From: JBGTCY01 sp041748615
GTDB taxonomy: Bacteria > Bacteroidota > Bacteroidia > Chitinophagales > CAIOSU01
Direction of reading: 5' to 3'
Assembly (NCBI GenBank): GCA_041748615.1
Contig: JBGTCY010000013.1
Span: 1 to 26,326 of the forward strand
Length of the DNA stretch: 26,326 bases
In this document: positions 17,701-23,480 of the stretch, in pieces
How positions within the stretch are numbered: the first letter of the stretch is position 1
Layout of the letters: each line of letters opens with the position of its first letter
Position numbers and translations under genes: made by a program
The notes under the pieces: model-generated
Told to the model about the DNA's origin: nothing
Databases searched by the model: none
The model's input: the letters and a program-made list of their open reading frames with translations, nothing else

Positions 17701-17892
17701 CAAAAACAAAGTGCCGGTTTTAAATTTCAGCCGAAAAATAACCGGGGCATCCCATTGACCGATATTTTCTGAAAAACGGACTCCGTTTTCCGTGTCGGTT
17801 GCATTTGAGTGACCGTGATTACCATGACCAAAAACAGTAAAAAATGAAAAGAGCAGATTCACTGCCAGCAGCGTGATGGATTGAGTCTTCAT
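11797..17892 (-). CDS. giant secreted repeat protein with SBBP, 51-residue repeats, SprB repeat and T9SS type A sorting domain
   Basis: This 2031-residue protein has a signal peptide (residues 1-23), then the same N-terminal domain (about 38-250: VRFSENIGQWDAPVIFRLKF) and SBBP region (250-745) as its downstream paralog. One PKD domain follows (about 760-834: WQWSFGDGNTSTLQSPVHTY). Residues 850-1410 are eleven 51-residue repeats built on ICDGxxxFAGG...QTxxGxYxDTL...NGCDSI. Next come two related modules (about 1420-1605 and 1606-1765), each with a DNxGDGLVDxPDD motif. An SprB-type repeat follows (about 1767-1828: SGGTPPYSYEWSTGSTEAL). Two diverged repeat units (1835-1936) precede a type A T9SS sorting domain (about 1950-2031: VYPVPFVNHLIAQF, then DLAGRLLIEREF and LPDGAYLLELRN). 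It is predicted to be a filamentous surface-exposed or released adhesin-like protein. The exact ligand is unknown. Confidence 0.9.
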   Translation of the reverse strand: MKTQSITLLAVNLLFSFFTVFGHGNHGHSNATDTENGVRFSENIGQWDAPVIFRLKFKTGTLFLERDRLTFSFYDGHDLEKMQDTLRYLDNTVKAHAWQMIFANANPYARLVGESQYPHYENYYIGNDPSKWKSDIKVFAAVRYRNIYPGIDFLIEGIDNQLKYSFIVKPGADPKNIEMIYEGLNSIYLSNNQLHYTTSVNTVYEESPYTYQIANKRIEIPTEFELNENRVKFKLLRKYDLDYPLIIDPTLVFSTYTGSFADNFGFTATYDNAGNYYAGGIAFGFGYPVTTGAFQTTFAGGSTLGVDVSITKFNPTGTGLIYSTYLGGSSDESPSSLVVNSNNELIIMGVTGSLNFPTTPGAYDQTFNGGVNVSFPQNGTYFPNGTDIFVAKLNAAGSALLGSTYIGGLENDGVNYNSNTQLQYNYGDQFRGEVIVDNNGFIYVASTTRSFNFPVTGGVFQPNLTGTQAGCVFRLSPTFTTLMWSSYLGGTGLDAAYSLKLHASGDLFVCGGTTSTNFPNTAGALNATYQGGAADGFISRINSTATTLIRSTYLGTSAYDQSYFVEIDGNGNIYTVGQTRGNYPIVNAPYFNAGGSQYIHKLNADLTNTIFSTRFGSGTVAVNISPTAFLVDLCENVYVSGWGGGTNNGWNTQTGSTFNLPITPNAYQTGTDGSDFYFIVFERNMNSLLYGSYFGGNGTQEHVDGGTSRFDKNGVIYQAVCAGCGGNSLFPTTPGVWSRFNQSNNCNLGAIKFELPLGAIEVEVAASPAATGCAPFIVQFNDNGFNASQWQWSFGDGNTSTLQSPVHTYQNPGVYEVRLIGIDNTTCVGITLRDTSFTTIVVRSSQFTEIDAEICDGDGYFFAGNFQTITGTYYDTLLTPDGCDSIIQLNLNVLSNSFTAITVSICQGESYFAGGANQTIPGIYLDILTAANGCDSIIETTLNVSPEIIFTQDISICSGQSFFAGGAQQTASGSYVDSLLTSSGCDSIIITNLTLLPAPVAEQDVSICDGENYFAGGGLQTTAGTYFDTLTAANGCDSIVQTNLFILSLAFETVNVSICDGESYFAGGALQTSAGEYFDTLTAVNGCDSIVTTNLMILLHSFTELDVSICDGDGHFAGGNFQTTAGTYFDTLIAANGCDSIVTTNLIILPLSFTTLDIEICDGESHFAGGALQTTAGQYFDTLTAVNGCDSIVTTNLMILLHSFTELDVSICDGDGHFAEVNFQTTAGTYFDTLVAANGCDSVVQTNLTILPLSFTTLDIEICDGENHFAGGGLQNTTGQYFDTLTAANGCDSIVTTNLTILPLAYQTRQITICTGNSFFAGGAVQTQSGTYLDTFTASNGCDSILTTELFVLPAPVFTQSFEVCAGEGVFAGGAFQTVSGVYYDTIVTDEGCDSIIATMLRVADPLQIYDFDVQHIGCGCVVTTGDEICVLNFAGLPHGAIIPEYFPDLGVTVLKQAYAGWPQALIVFNSNLTTPTPDPELQAGIGNLAIFPRNLTDNNGDGLVDVPDDQSAGGVITFIFDEVRTFFGLTLVDNDRNNGTIRAFDENNNLITSVPTPSGVKGSVQVYDLNIPNVKKVTLTYADSRGVTDIKFSCPPPKFGVDLEVFEHGEILTNREIAPGVTVSAISNTNKPNEVIIFNSNVTGTNDPDLEVSIGNLLIIPENITDNTGDGLVDSPDDSNVGGFMTFTFDTDRTVFSITLVDNDRNNGWIKAYDENDNQIKHVSTPSGAEGSIQVIQINTSNVRKLVLYYWDSRGVTALMLDCPPVECCDGSAIALVSGGTPPYSYEWSTGSTEALAGDSLCRGVYDVTVTDLLGCITADSVIIGQEEAVYTFETVALCSGDSVFAGGAFQTAAGTYHDTLGFENGCFEVLVTELIAQPSYFISEEVIMDEGDSIFLAGAYQTEAGVYSDVFQTIYGCDSIIEITLIITPARLIGNKLQEETSVHHFVNLQVYPVPFVNHLIAQFNSPEDGSVRVRMLDLAGRLLIEREFAVAKGINQLIIQTNEHLPDGAYLLELRNNTGYRMSRMVLK
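12085..12390 (-). repeat. two diverged 51-residue repeat units (units 12 and 13)
   Basis: Two further copies of the 153-bp unit, again exactly 153 bp apart, lie after the inserted modules. Unit 12 keeps both cysteines (LCSGDSVFAGGAFQT, NGCFEV). Unit 13 has lost the first cysteine (IMDEGDSIFLAGAYQT) but keeps YGCDSI. They are far more diverged than the central units, suggesting they are old edge copies. Confidence 0.85.
12595..13640 (-). repeat. tandem pair of related ~165-180-residue modules
   Basis: Two homologous segments, about 13110-13640 and 12595-13109, share the order PGVTV/LGVTV, IVFNSN/IIFNSN, DPELQAGIGNL/DPDLEVSIGNL, DNNGDGLVDVPDD/DNTGDGLVDSPDD, LVDNDRNNG and a final CPP. The acidic DxNxDGxxDxPDD loop looks like a calcium-binding site. 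Similar beta-sandwich modules with GVTVS and NPDLxx motifs occur in exported anchored proteins of other phyla. The function is not known. Confidence 0.75.
13663..15345 (-). repeat. eleven tandem 153-bp (51-residue) repeat units
   Basis: The NGCDSI codons recur at exactly 153-base steps across eleven units; their + strand ctgtcgca-type landmarks start at 13709, 13862, 14015, 14168, 14321, 14474, 14627, 14780, 14933, 15086 and 15239. Each unit has two cysteines 28 residues apart (ICDG... and ...NGCDS), suggesting one disulfide per unit. The array is entirely in frame and there is no length variation between units. Confidence 0.92.
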
Positions 17893-17981
17893 ATTAGAGA
17901 GGGTGTTATGGAGTCTTAATGTACGCTAAAACTACCAATTATGCAAAATCTGAGGGGGAAATTGGTGGAAAGTAAAGCCGG

Positions 17982-18016
17982 AGTTAGCAGATATTAGACT
18001 TTAGATATTAGATGCA
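17982..18016. repeat. 7-bp-phased tandem repeat tract
   Basis: Five consecutive heptamers beginning with AG: agttagc, agatatt, agacttt, agatatt, agatgca. The tract is non-coding, upstream of the 2031-residue gene. Confidence 0.6.
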
Positions 18017-18138
18017 TTGAAAGTTATTTTGGAAAGGTGCCTATGACATATCCACCCCTTGAAAGGTTACCGGTGTTATGAAATAGATAGCTTCGGGATT
18101 TGTGAACTAAGGTTTTTTTTAAATCAAAATAAAGGACC

Positions 18139-18334
18139 ATGACTAAGCAACTGGAAAAAGTAATTGATGAATTGAGCCAGTTAAATGAAGCCGAACAAAA
18201 CGCTATTGCTACATTGATTCAAGATGAATTGCTTTGGGAACTATCGCTGAAAAACTCAAAAAAAGAACTTTCCAAACTTGCACAGGAAGCTTTGAATGAG
18301 CATAAAGGTAAAACTCAAAAAAAAAGATTGGTGA
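18139..18334 (+). pseudogene. RelE-type module antitoxin, fused to its toxin by a poly-A slip
   Basis: The frame from ATG at 18139 encodes MTKQLEKVIDELSQLNEAEQ and then NAIATLIQDELLWEL...LSKLAQEALNEHKGKT, resembling small antitoxins partnered with RelE/YoeB-like toxins. These keep LPxxEQNAIAxxIxxEL and LAxEAL motifs and end in GKTK. In the sequence as given, the frame continues through a run of nine A (18317-18325) into the toxin and stops only at 18423. With eight A it would end at TGA 18332-18334, overlapping a GTG toxin start as GTGA, which is the normal operon layout. The protein would neutralise the toxin by direct binding. It is now probably without function because its partner is broken. 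Confidence 0.65.
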
Positions 18335-18448
18335 ATTCTGTAACCACATCTCGTTTCAGGGAATGTTTTAAAAATCTGTCTGGACCATGTTCAAAAATCT
18401 GCAAGGAAATCTTACCACCTTAAATCTTATACTCATCAATCAGGCTAA
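18331..18448 (+). pseudogene. RelE-family toxin remnant
   Basis: From GTG 18331 the translation is VNSVTTSRFRECFKNLS; one extra G at 18382/18383 shifts the frame, after which DHVQKSARKSYHLKS and a short tail are read to TAA 18446-18448. The VTTxRFRxxFxxLPxxVQxxAxxxYxL start is characteristic of RelE/ParE-superfamily mRNA-cleaving toxins in Bacteroidota. Only about 38 of roughly 85-90 residues remain, without the catalytic C-terminal half. The remnant runs directly into the dapA fragment on the other strand (which ends at 18440), so the rest was lost by deletion or rearrangement. Confidence 0.6.
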
Positions 18449-18790
18449 AGTCTTCACGCCCTTCAAATTCCGAATTGCAGTTTGTAAGTCTTTCATGAGT
18501 ACATCCGTGGGTGGTACTAACGGCAACCGCACCTGAGTGCCCCAAACGCCCTGCAATTCGAGCGCGCCTTTTACTCCGGCAGGATTGCCTTCGCGGAACA
18601 GCAGATTGATAATTTCCAGCAGCTTGTAATGCAGCTTGCGCGAACGCACCACATCCTGATTCAATGCCGCCCGCACCATTTCGCTGAATTCTTTCTGAAA
18701 CGCGTTTGCCACGACCGAAATCACTTCGTCACAACCAAGCAATACTAACGGCAGCGTGATGGCATCATCGCCCGACACTACGAAAAAATC
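18440..18790 (-). pseudogene. dapA: dapA fragment, C-terminal 116 residues
   Basis: The minus-strand frame from about 18790 reads DFFVVSGDDAITLPLVLLGC, then DEVISVVANAFQKEFSEMVR and GNPAGVKGALELQG to a natural stop. It matches the end of 4-hydroxy-tetrahydrodipicolinate synthase, the first committed enzyme of the lysine/diaminopimelate branch. Intact DapA is about 290-300 residues. The N-terminal two-thirds, including the catalytic lysine and the pyruvate-binding motif, are absent. The frame extends upstream to 18937, but that part is antisense of a transposase fragment. Because DapA is normally essential for peptidoglycan, a full copy must be expected elsewhere, and this is a displaced duplicate. 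Confidence 0.82.
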
Positions 18791-19067
18791 ATAGGCGAGC
18801 TGAGTGTGCGCACCTTGCTGAGCGGACGCAAGCCCATCGTGGTCATAGACGCGGGCATTGCCACCAATGACATCCTCCTGCTGTGAAACGGTCATCATCC
18901 GTAAATGCTCAGAGCCTGCCGAAGAAGTGAAAAGCATTTACGATGCCCTGAATTTCAAACACAAACCCTTCACCCGCAGAAAATTTATAGTCCCCAAAGA
19001 CGAACTCAAAAAAGCGAATCCCTTATCACACAAGAAATCCGTTCCCGATAGCTGCAATGTGGGTTAA
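18791..19067 (+). pseudogene. IS1634/IS4-like transposase fragments
   Basis: Two pieces on the plus strand are joined out of frame. 18797-18886 reads ELSVRTLLSGRKPIVVIDAG then IATN, matching the VIDAGIAT block around a catalytic aspartate. About 18887-19067 reads ETVIIRKCSEPAEEVKSIYD then ALNFKHKPFTRRKFIVPKDE, matching the transposase C-terminal end (RKCSEPTxxVxxIYDAL...PFTxKKSVV) and ends at TAA 19065. The sequence between, probably well over 100 residues, and everything before the first block are missing. No terminal repeats or target duplication were found at the edges. It directly abuts dapA, marking it as the cause or by-product of that truncation. Confidence 0.6.
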
Positions 19068-19127
19068 CACATCATCAAATCAACCTATCATCACATCCGC
19101 TAATCATCAAATCAACTCATCAGCTAA

Positions 19128-20414
19128 TCAAATAATCATCCCCGCCCCCACCGTTTCATTCGTGCCTTCATCCACAATAATTAAACTACCGGTGTTGCGA
19201 TTTCTGCGGTAGGAATCATAAAACAGCGGTTGCGTAGTGCGAATTGTGATGCGCCCGATGTCGTTTAAACCGATGTTTTTGTCCTGCTCGTTTCGGTGAA
19301 GCGTGTTGATATTGAGCTTGTAGCGGATGTCTTTTACCACGCACCGCGCTTCCTTGGAAGTGTGTTTAATTGCGTATTTGCCGTTGAGTTGCAAAGGTTT
19401 TTCATTCAGCCAACACACCATGAGTTCAATATCCTGTCCGGTTTTCGGAACATTATTTTCCCGCACAATCATGTCTCCCCGGCTGATGTCAATGTCATCT
19501 TTCAGACGAATGGTAACCGACATCGGTGCGAAGGCTTCCTGCACGCTTTCATTAAATACGTCTATCGCTTCAATCGTGGTGGAAAAGCCGGAGGGCAATG
19601 CCATCACTTTGTCACCCACCTTATATACACCGCCTGCAATGCGTCCGGCATAGCCGCGATAATCGTGATAATCTGAACTCTGCGGACGCACGACATACTG
19701 CACCGGAAAACGGCAGTCAATATGGTTCTGGTCGCTGGCGATGTGCAATGTTTCGAGCAGGTACATCAGCGTGGGACCGTCATACCAGTTCATTTTTTTA
19801 GAGCGGGTGACCACGTTGTCGCCCACCAGCGCGCTAATGGGGATGAAGCGCACATCCACCGTGTCGAGCTTGGTGGAGAAGCCTTCGATTTGCTGGCGGA
19901 TTTCTTCAAAGCGGTCTTCGTTGTAATCCACCAAATCCATTTTGTTGATGCAGACACAGATGTGCGGAATTTTCAGCAGCGAAGCGATGAAGAGGTGGCG
20001 GCTCGTCTGCTCCACCATGCCGTGGCGCGCGTCCACGAGAATGAGGGCGAGGTTAGCGCTCGAAGCGCCCGTCACCATGTTGCGGGTGTATTGGATATGC
20101 CCGGGCGTGTCGGCTATGATAAACTTGCGGTGAGGCGTGTGGAAATAGCGGTATGCCACGTCAATGGTAATCCCCTGCTCGCGCTCCGCCCGCAGCCCGT
20201 CTGTCAGCAGGGCGAGGTTCACGTATTCTTCTCCGCGCTGTTCGCTGATTTTTTTGATGTTTTCGTATTGGTCTTCGAAAATGGATTTGCTGTCGTAGAG
20301 CAGCCTGCCGATGAGGGTACTCTTGCCGTCATCCACGCTGCCCGCAGTGGTGAAGCGCAGCAGTTCCATTTTCAGGTATTGTTCTTTGTCGGTGGTTTGG
20401 GTTTTGCGTGTCAT
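19128..20414 (-). CDS. cysN: sulfate adenylyltransferase, GTPase subunit
   Basis: This 428-residue EF-Tu-like GTPase drives formation of adenosine 5'-phosphosulfate from ATP and sulfate together with CysD. Visible motifs are the P-loop GSVDDGKST (25-33), the REQGITIDVAYRYF switch region, DTPGH (G3), NKMD (G4) and SAL (G5). Domains II/III follow with FPVQYVVRP and the C-terminal QPLFYDSYRRNRNTGSLIIV motif. The length is normal for a stand-alone CysN without a fused kinase, which agrees with the separate cysC. It is last in cysC-cysD-cysN order, all on the minus strand, but a 166-base AT-rich spacer with heptamer repeats separates it from cysD. It is cytoplasmic. Confidence 0.95.
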   Translation of the reverse strand: MTRKTQTTDKEQYLKMELLRFTTAGSVDDGKSTLIGRLLYDSKSIFEDQYENIKKISEQRGEEYVNLALLTDGLRAEREQGITIDVAYRYFHTPHRKFIIADTPGHIQYTRNMVTGASSANLALILVDARHGMVEQTSRHLFIASLLKIPHICVCINKMDLVDYNEDRFEEIRQQIEGFSTKLDTVDVRFIPISALVGDNVVTRSKKMNWYDGPTLMYLLETLHIASDQNHIDCRFPVQYVVRPQSSDYHDYRGYAGRIAGGVYKVGDKVMALPSGFSTTIEAIDVFNESVQEAFAPMSVTIRLKDDIDISRGDMIVRENNVPKTGQDIELMVCWLNEKPLQLNGKYAIKHTSKEARCVVKDIRYKLNINTLHRNEQDKNIGLNDIGRITIRTTQPLFYDSYRRNRNTGSLIIVDEGTNETVGAGMII

Positions 20415-20420
20415 TTAAAA

Positions 20421-20490
20421 AATCTCGATTTACAAATGTCAAATATCAATTTACAAAAGACAAATAAATTTCAAATATTAAATTTCATAA
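20421..20490. repeat. 7-bp-phased tandem repeat tract in the cysD-cysN spacer
   Basis: Ten consecutive degenerate heptamers: aatctcg, atttaca, aatgtca, aatatca, atttaca, aaagaca, aataaat, ttcaaat, attaaat, ttcataa. The unit atttaca recurs in phase (20428 and 20449). No gene or terminator is seen in this spacer. Confidence 0.6.
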
Positions 20491-20580
20491 GTAATGGTAA
20501 TTACTGATATTTATTGCTGCGTTTTAATATTGGATATAGGCGCTTATTTGTGATTTACTTTTTTAGAAATTGGATTTTTA

Positions 20581-21486
20581 TTAAAAATACCCTTCCTTCT
20601 TCCTGTCCTCCATAGACGTCTCCGACCGCTTATCATCCGCCCTGCCTCCGCGCTCGGTGACGCGCGTGGCGGCTACTTCCACGATGATATCGTCAATGGT
20701 GGCGGCTGTGGAAAGCGTGGCGCCCGTGCTGGTGACATCGCCAATCGTACGGAAACGCACTACCATATCTTCAACCTTTTCTTCAGGTTTAATCTTCATG
20801 AAATCGGTTTTGGCGAGGATAATCCCGTTGCGTACGAAGCAGGGGCGCTTGTGGGAGAAATATAGGTTGGGCATCTCGATGTTTTCCATACGGATGTATT
20901 GCCAAATGTCCAATTCCGTCCAGTTGCTGAGGGGGAACACGCGGAAATGCTCGCCATGGTGTTTTTTGCCATTAAAGATGTTCCATAGTTCGGGGCGCTG
21001 GTTTTTGGGGTCCCACTGTCCGAACTCATCGCGGTGAGAGAAGAAGCGCTCTTTCGCCCGCGCCTTTTCCTCATCGCGCCTCGCACCCCCGATGGCTGCG
21101 TCAAACTTGTTTTCCTCAATAGCATCAAGCAGGGTGGTCGTCTGCAGGCGGATGCGGCTGGCTTCAAAGCCGGTTTCCTCGCGCACCCTGCCGCTGTCAA
21201 TAGATTGCTGCACGGAAGCGACAATCAGCCTTGCCCCGATTTTTTTGATGAGGCTGTCGCGGTAGGAAATCGTTTCGGGAAAATTATGTCCGGTGTCAAT
21301 GTGCATAAACGGAAACGGGATGGCAGCCGGATAAAACGCCCTGCGGGCAAGGTGGGAAAGCACGATAGAGTCTTTTCCACCGGAAAACAGCAACACGGGA
21401 TTTTGAAAAGTTGCCGCCACCTCCCGCATGATGAAAACGGTTTCCGCTTCTAATTCTTTCAGGTGATTGAGATGATAATTGATCAT
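20581..21486 (-). CDS. cysD: sulfate adenylyltransferase, catalytic subunit
   Basis: This 301-residue protein of the PP-loop ATP pyrophosphatase family is the same length as known CysD. It adenylates sulfate to APS, with CysN providing GTP hydrolysis. It shows LFSGGKDS at 33-40 (PP-loop), HIDTGHNFPETI, GARRDEEKARAKERFFS, WDPKNQRPELWN, the FRVFPLSNWTELDIWQYI signature, and the family C-terminus SMEDRKKEGYF. It lies between cysC (78-base gap) and cysN (166-base gap) and probably shares the promoter in front of cysC, although both gaps hold repeat tracts. Confidence 0.96.
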   Translation of the reverse strand: MINYHLNHLKELEAETVFIMREVAATFQNPVLLFSGGKDSIVLSHLARRAFYPAAIPFPFMHIDTGHNFPETISYRDSLIKKIGARLIVASVQQSIDSGRVREETGFEASRIRLQTTTLLDAIEENKFDAAIGGARRDEEKARAKERFFSHRDEFGQWDPKNQRPELWNIFNGKKHHGEHFRVFPLSNWTELDIWQYIRMENIEMPNLYFSHKRPCFVRNGIILAKTDFMKIKPEEKVEDMVVRFRTIGDVTSTGATLSTAATIDDIIVEVAATRVTERGGRADDKRSETSMEDRKKEGYF

Positions 21487-21512
21487 TAGTAGTGCTAACT
21501 TTTTATGGAGAG

Positions 21513-21547
21513 GTTTAAAGTTTAATGTTTGAAGTTTAAAGTTGGTT
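21513..21547. repeat. 7-bp-phased tandem repeat tract in the cysC-cysD spacer
   Basis: Five heptamers in phase: gtttaaa, gtttaat, gtttgaa, gtttaaa, gttggtt. A shorter tract of the same motif family occurs at 25387-25407. Confidence 0.65.
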
Positions 21548-21564
21548 GAAACTGTTTTGTTTCT

Positions 21565-22173
21565 TCACTTCGTTTTTAATTTGATTTTCGGCAAAATAAA
21601 TTCCAATACTTTATTTACTGATTGCTCAATATCAAGTTGAGCGGTGTTGAGGACAATATCGGGATTGTCGGGCGCTTCGAATGGCGCGTCAATGCCGGTG
21701 AAATTTTTCAATTCGCCCGCCCTTGCTTTTTTATATAAGCCCTTCACATCGCGCTGTTCGCAGACTTCGAGGGGCGCGTTCACATAAATTTCGATGAAAT
21801 CATCCTTGCCGATAATGGCTCTCGCCATGTCGCGCAGTTCATTCACGGGGCTGATGAAGCAATTAATTGTGATAATCCCGCAGTTGCGAAACAGTTTTGA
21901 CACCTCAGCGATTCTGCGGATGTTTTCCTGGCGGTCGGCTTCGGTGAAACCAAGATTGCTGTTGATGCCGGTGCGCACGTTGTCGCCATCGAGCGTCATG
22001 GTGAAAAAACCCGCCTCATGCAGTCGTTTCTCCAAATGATGGGCAATTGTGCTTTTGCCCGACCCGGACAGTCCGGTGAACCACAGCACTTTGGCGCGCT
22101 GTTGCAGTTGCCGCTCCTTGTCTTCGCGCGAAAGCAGATTATCAAATACAGGATGGATATTTTCGGATTGCAT
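21565..22173 (-). CDS. cysC: adenylylsulfate (APS) kinase
   Basis: This 202-residue kinase phosphorylates APS at the 3'-OH to give PAPS. Motifs are the P-loop GLSGSGKST (34-42), LDGDNVRTGINSNLGF, the DRQENIRRIAEVSKLF helix, the active-site ISP loop (INCFISPVNELR), VNAPLEVCEQRDVKGLYKKA and GIDAPFEAP. The length is typical. It is the first gene of the cysC-cysD-cysN cluster and has a consensus -7 box 16 bases upstream. PAPS can feed either sulfate reduction or sulfotransferases. No PAPS reductase (cysH) or sulfite reductase gene is present in the window, so the fate of PAPS is undetermined. Confidence 0.96.
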   Translation of the reverse strand: MQSENIHPVFDNLLSREDKERQLQQRAKVLWFTGLSGSGKSTIAHHLEKRLHEAGFFTMTLDGDNVRTGINSNLGFTEADRQENIRRIAEVSKLFRNCGIITINCFISPVNELRDMARAIIGKDDFIEIYVNAPLEVCEQRDVKGLYKKARAGELKNFTGIDAPFEAPDNPDIVLNTAQLDIEQSVNKVLEFILPKIKLKTK

Positions 22174-22189
22174 TAAATAATTGAGTTTG

Positions 22190-22197
22190 CAAAGATA
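22190..22197 (-). promoter_or_regulatory. Bacteroidota -7 box of the cysCDN cluster (TATCTTTG)
   Basis: TATCTTTG on the minus strand, 16 bases before the cysC ATG, is identical in sequence and distance to the box before fabI. It predicts a short leader and no long riboswitch between box and gene. No clear -33 element is seen. Confidence 0.55.
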
Positions 22198-22329
22198 TTA
22201 ATCAAGGGGTATTTCTGGGAAAAATCGGTTGCTGGGCTTCCTCAGAAAAAAATTTCTGTTATTTGTGTAAATCTCATTTATCCATAACAACCCGGTTTAT
22301 TTTCAGATTTTTGCAAAAAGAACAACTTC

Positions 22330-22758
22330 ATGAATTCCGGTTTCAATTTCCGACATACCACTCCCATTCAAATCCGTTTTGCCGACATGGACCCGATGCA
22401 GCATGTCAACAATGCCAATTATCTCACTTACATTGAACTGGCGCGTATCTCCTATTTTAATGAAGTGCTGAAGATGGAAATGCAAACTTCACCCGGTTTT
22501 ATTCTGGCTAAAGCGACCGTTGATTTTCTGCAACCGGTAGTCATTCATGATGAGTTGGAAGTGCATACCCGTTGTAGTAAAATCGGGAATAAAAGTTTTG
22601 AACTTGAATATGAGTTGATTTGCAAAAACAGAACGGCAAACCCGCTTGTTGCAAAAGCGCATACAGTGCTCGTTGCATTTGATTATGAGCAACAAGTAAG
22701 CGTTTTAGTACCGGAAGCATGGAAGAAAAAAATCGAACACTATGAACAAAATCAGTAA
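22330..22758 (+). CDS. acyl-CoA thioesterase of the hotdog (4HBT/YbgC-FadM) family
   Basis: This 142-residue single-hotdog enzyme is predicted to hydrolyse acyl-CoA thioesters. The signature FADMDPMQHVNNANYLTYIE gives the catalytic Asp21 with His25 and Asn27 in the usual RFxDxDxxxHVNNxxY pattern, followed by the AKATVDFLQPVVIHDELEVH sheet. It is divergent from cysC and overlaps the following TlpA-like gene by 17 bases if the latter starts at its first ATG, so the two are likely co-transcribed. The substrate (long-chain, hydroxybenzoyl-like or other) cannot be told from the sequence. The upstream box gatttttg is a near match to the -7 consensus. Confidence 0.88.
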   Translation: MNSGFNFRHTTPIQIRFADMDPMQHVNNANYLTYIELARISYFNEVLKMEMQTSPGFILAKATVDFLQPVVIHDELEVHTRCSKIGNKSFELEYELICKNRTANPLVAKAHTVLVAFDYEQQVSVLVPEAWKKKIEHYEQNQ

Positions 22759-23272
22759 ATATTTCATGCATCTGACAATCATCTCCGGGATTGTATTTTT
22801 CGCATCGTGCGGAAACTTCAGCGAGAATAAATTAGTGAACGGATTCTCCGCTCCGGATATTTCCATGCCGGACAGGAGTGGAGAACAATTGGAACTTACC
22901 TCGCTCAGGGGCAATCTGGTGTTGATTGAATTTTGGGCATCATGGTGTAAACCCTGCCGTAAAGAAAATCCAAAAGTGGTGGCAGTTTATGAAAAATACA
23001 AAACCGCGACTTTCCAAAAAGCGAAAGGTTTTAAAATCTACAGTGTTTCTTTGGATAATGACCGCGAGAAGTGGCTGCATGCCATCCGGAAGGATAATTT
23101 AATCTGGGAAGAACATGTCAGCGAACTCACCGGCTGGCAAAGCTCGGCAGCGGACAGCTACCGGGTGAATTCCATTCCCGCCTCATTTTTGATTGACCAG
23201 GATGGCATCATCATCGGAAAAAATCTGAAGATGGTGGAGTTGGATAAATTGCTGGAAAAGCGGTTGATGTAA
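22742..23272 (+). CDS. TlpA/ResA-like thioredoxin-fold lipoprotein
   Basis: This 176-residue protein has a hydrophobic leader (MHLTIISGIVFFASCG) ending in a lipobox-like FASC with Cys23 as the lipid anchor. It then shows the TlpA family start FSAPDISMPDRSGEQLELTS with LRGNLVLIEFWASWC. The redox centre is W68-C-K-P-C72, and the cis-proline region is SIPASFLIDQDG. It is predicted to be a membrane-attached periplasmic thiol-disulfide reductase supporting cytochrome maturation or protein folding. A second in-frame ATG at 22766 (M9) would remove the overlap with the thioesterase and still keep the whole signal sequence. The true start between the two is undecided. A weak A/T hairpin follows the stop. 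Confidence 0.9.
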   Translation: MNKISKYFMHLTIISGIVFFASCGNFSENKLVNGFSAPDISMPDRSGEQLELTSLRGNLVLIEFWASWCKPCRKENPKVVAVYEKYKTATFQKAKGFKIYSVSLDNDREKWLHAIRKDNLIWEEHVSELTGWQSSAADSYRVNSIPASFLIDQDGIIIGKNLKMVELDKLLEKRLM

Positions 23273-23274
23273 CT

Positions 23275-23299
23275 ACTTTTTTTTCTAAAGAAAAAAAGT
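23275..23299 (+). terminator. possible A/T-stem hairpin after the TlpA-like gene
   Basis: acttttttt (23275-23283) pairs with aaaaaaagt (23291-23299) three bases after the stop codon. The stem has almost no GC and no T run follows, so its activity as a terminator is doubtful. Confidence 0.35.
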
Positions 23300-23480
23300 C
23301 CGTCTATTGACAGAAATTGAATTACAAATCACAAAAAGAAAACTTCAAACCAACATCATAGAATGTCTGGATTGATTTGATTTTTTAGAATTTGAGGATT
23401 ATTTGTTTTTTGTGAATTGTTTTTTGGCGCTTAAAAAAACAACAACGTATTAGTATGGTTTAATCTATTTTCGCCTAATT

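Noticed and set aside
18791..18937. N-terminal extension of the dapA frame to an ATG at 18937
   Set aside because: The extra 49 codons are the reverse complement of a recognisable transposase fragment, so they are not part of a DapA-like protein.
18858..19067. Separate 69-residue plus-strand protein
   Set aside because: Its C-terminal two-thirds is a transposase tail; the ATG is only an accident of the deletion junction.
19068..19140. atcatcaaatcaac repeats after the transposase tail as another 7-bp tract
   Set aside because: The two clear copies are 32 bases apart, not a multiple of seven, and part of the stretch is the coding end of cysN.
19722..20507. 261-codon open frame on the plus strand
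   Set aside because: It is the antisense of cysN, whose protein has all its GTPase motifs; the plus-strand product is histidine/valine-rich with no family resemblance.
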